Part shown: piece after piece, positions 4,950-5,416 of the stretch
How positions within the stretch are numbered: the first letter of the stretch is position 1
Layout: each line of letters begins with the position of its first letter
DNA from: Candidatus Aenigmatarchaeota archaeon
Lineage (GTDB): Archaea; Aenigmatarchaeota; Aenigmatarchaeia; PWEA01
Length of the DNA: 5,416 nucleotides
NCBI GenBank assembly: GCA_003554235.1
Contig: PWFY01000058.1
Coordinates: forward strand, 1-5,416
Direction: 5' to 3'
Position numbers and translations under genes: made by a program
The notes under the pieces: generated by a model
Database searches by the model: none
The model's input: only the letters and a program-made list of their open reading frames with translations
What the model was told of the DNA's origin: nothing

Positions 4950-5416
4950 CTAATCACCTATTTTACCCTTCGAACCAAGGGCAGTTATAGACCTAAGATC
5001 TTTGACCTCCTCCTCCAGCGCTTCCACCACAGTATCTACGTCGTCCATTGTATTAAACCTTCCGAAGCTCATACGAAGCGAAGAGTGTGCCACCTCTGGT
5101 CCCTTGCCCAGGGCCTCGAGGACGTGCGACGCCTTAAGCTCTTCGGAGCTACAGGCCGAGCCCGTGGCAACGTCTATACCACGGTTGTCCAGTCTAAGAA
5201 CCAACGCTTCGCCTTCTACACTCAAAAAAGATATATTCATGTTCCCGGGCAACCTCGGACTCACAGGACCATTTATCTCCACATTTTCTATACGATCAAA
5301 TATCCTTTCTGCAAGCTCTTGATGCATCTCTTCCAGACGTTCCTTCTCCTTCTCCCAGTTTCCCTCTGCAATCTCACAGGCCTTTCCGAAACCTACTATA
5401 TGCGGAACGTTCTCCG
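4950..5416 (-). CDS. iscS: Cysteine desulfurase IscS/NifS, C-terminal part (5' end outside window)
   Basis: This PLP-dependent enzyme takes sulfur from L-cysteine as an enzyme persulfide for IscU and tRNA thiolation. The frame stays open to the right edge, beginning ENVPHIVGFGKACEIA, which matches the internal TxNVPxIVGFGKA block of NifS/IscS. An ATG at 5327 is therefore internal. The last 154 residues of about 390-400 are visible. The catalytic cysteine lies in ATGSACSSEEL (codon 5151-5153), in the longer flexible loop of group I (IscS/NifS) desulfurases rather than the SufS-type RxGHHC. The block GPEVAHSSLRMSFGRF that closes the family is intact. The PLP lysine and the N-terminal domain are outside the window. 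The gene runs directly into iscU with no spacer, and the promoter must lie beyond the right edge. Assignment is secure. Confidence 0.95.
   Translation of the reverse strand, partial: ENVPHIVGFGKACEIAEGNWEKEKERLEEMHQELAERIFDRIENVEINGPVSPRLPGNMNISFLSVEGEALVLRLDNRGIDVATGSACSSEELKASHVLEALGKGPEVAHSSLRMSFGRFNTMDDVDTVVEALEEEVKDLRSITALGSKGKIGD
4953..4958 (-). promoter_or_regulatory. Shine-Dalgarno GGTGAT of iscU, inside the end of iscS
   Basis: On the minus strand the junction reads GGTGAT-TAG-ATG: the motif encodes the final Gly-Asp of IscS, then the iscS stop, then the iscU start with no gap. The register equals that of the glycosylase and SDR starts. Confidence 0.75.

Noticed and set aside
4615..5322. 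Plus-strand open frames at 4615-4833 and 5002-5322
   Set aside because: They are shadows of iscU and iscS, both firmly identified on the minus strand.
5325..5327. ATG as the start of iscS
   Set aside because: The frame stays open to 5414 and encodes a conserved NifS/IscS block (ENVPHIVGFGKA), so this Met is internal.

Overview
The window looks archaeal and chromosomal. Arg is mostly AGG/AGA and Ile is often ATA. T/A-rich TATA-like boxes lie about 33-36 bp upstream of several starts, and three starts carry a GGTGAT-type Shine-Dalgarno at exactly the same distance. Proteins are moderately acidic and GC is intermediate by eye. Together with a haloarchaeal-looking short-chain dehydrogenase, this would fit a small-genome halophile such as a nanohaloarchaeon. 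That placement is inference and cannot be settled from this sequence alone.

Layout. (1) 2-1289, plus strand: the 3' part of a thioredoxin reductase-like flavoprotein, then a family 4 uracil-DNA glycosylase 10 bp downstream. (2) 1349-2110, plus: an SDR oxidoreductase with its own TATA box. It converges on, and shares a CTAG stop palindrome with, (3) 2107-2616, minus: a PH-like plus SHOCT domain protein. (4) A 50-bp divergent promoter region (2617-2666) separates this from (5) 2667-3707, plus: a polytopic membrane protein that I read as a divergent Na/Pi-cotransporter-type protein. (6) 3690-5416, minus: an iscS-iscU-thiI-like cluster, transcribed in that order, with iscS running off the right edge. 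The window has no gene-free stretch over 300 bases; the longest intergenic gap is 59 bp.

How the genes work together. IscS would take sulfur from cysteine and IscU would assemble Fe-S clusters. The ThiI-like PP-loop protein would use sulfur, and perhaps an Fe-S cluster, to thiolate a substrate, classically U8 of tRNA. The ThiI-like protein has no THUMP/tRNA-binding half, so it would need a partner or have a different substrate. The uracil-DNA glycosylase also needs a 4Fe-4S cluster. The thioredoxin reductase-like protein has lost the NADPH-recognition residues of its family. The most interesting points are the THUMP-less ThiI in an isc operon, the altered reductase, and an 8-bp inverted repeat whose arms sit on the two predicted start sites of the divergent promoter. 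I see no clear evidence of a wholly new multi-gene system, mobile element, CRISPR array or RNA gene.
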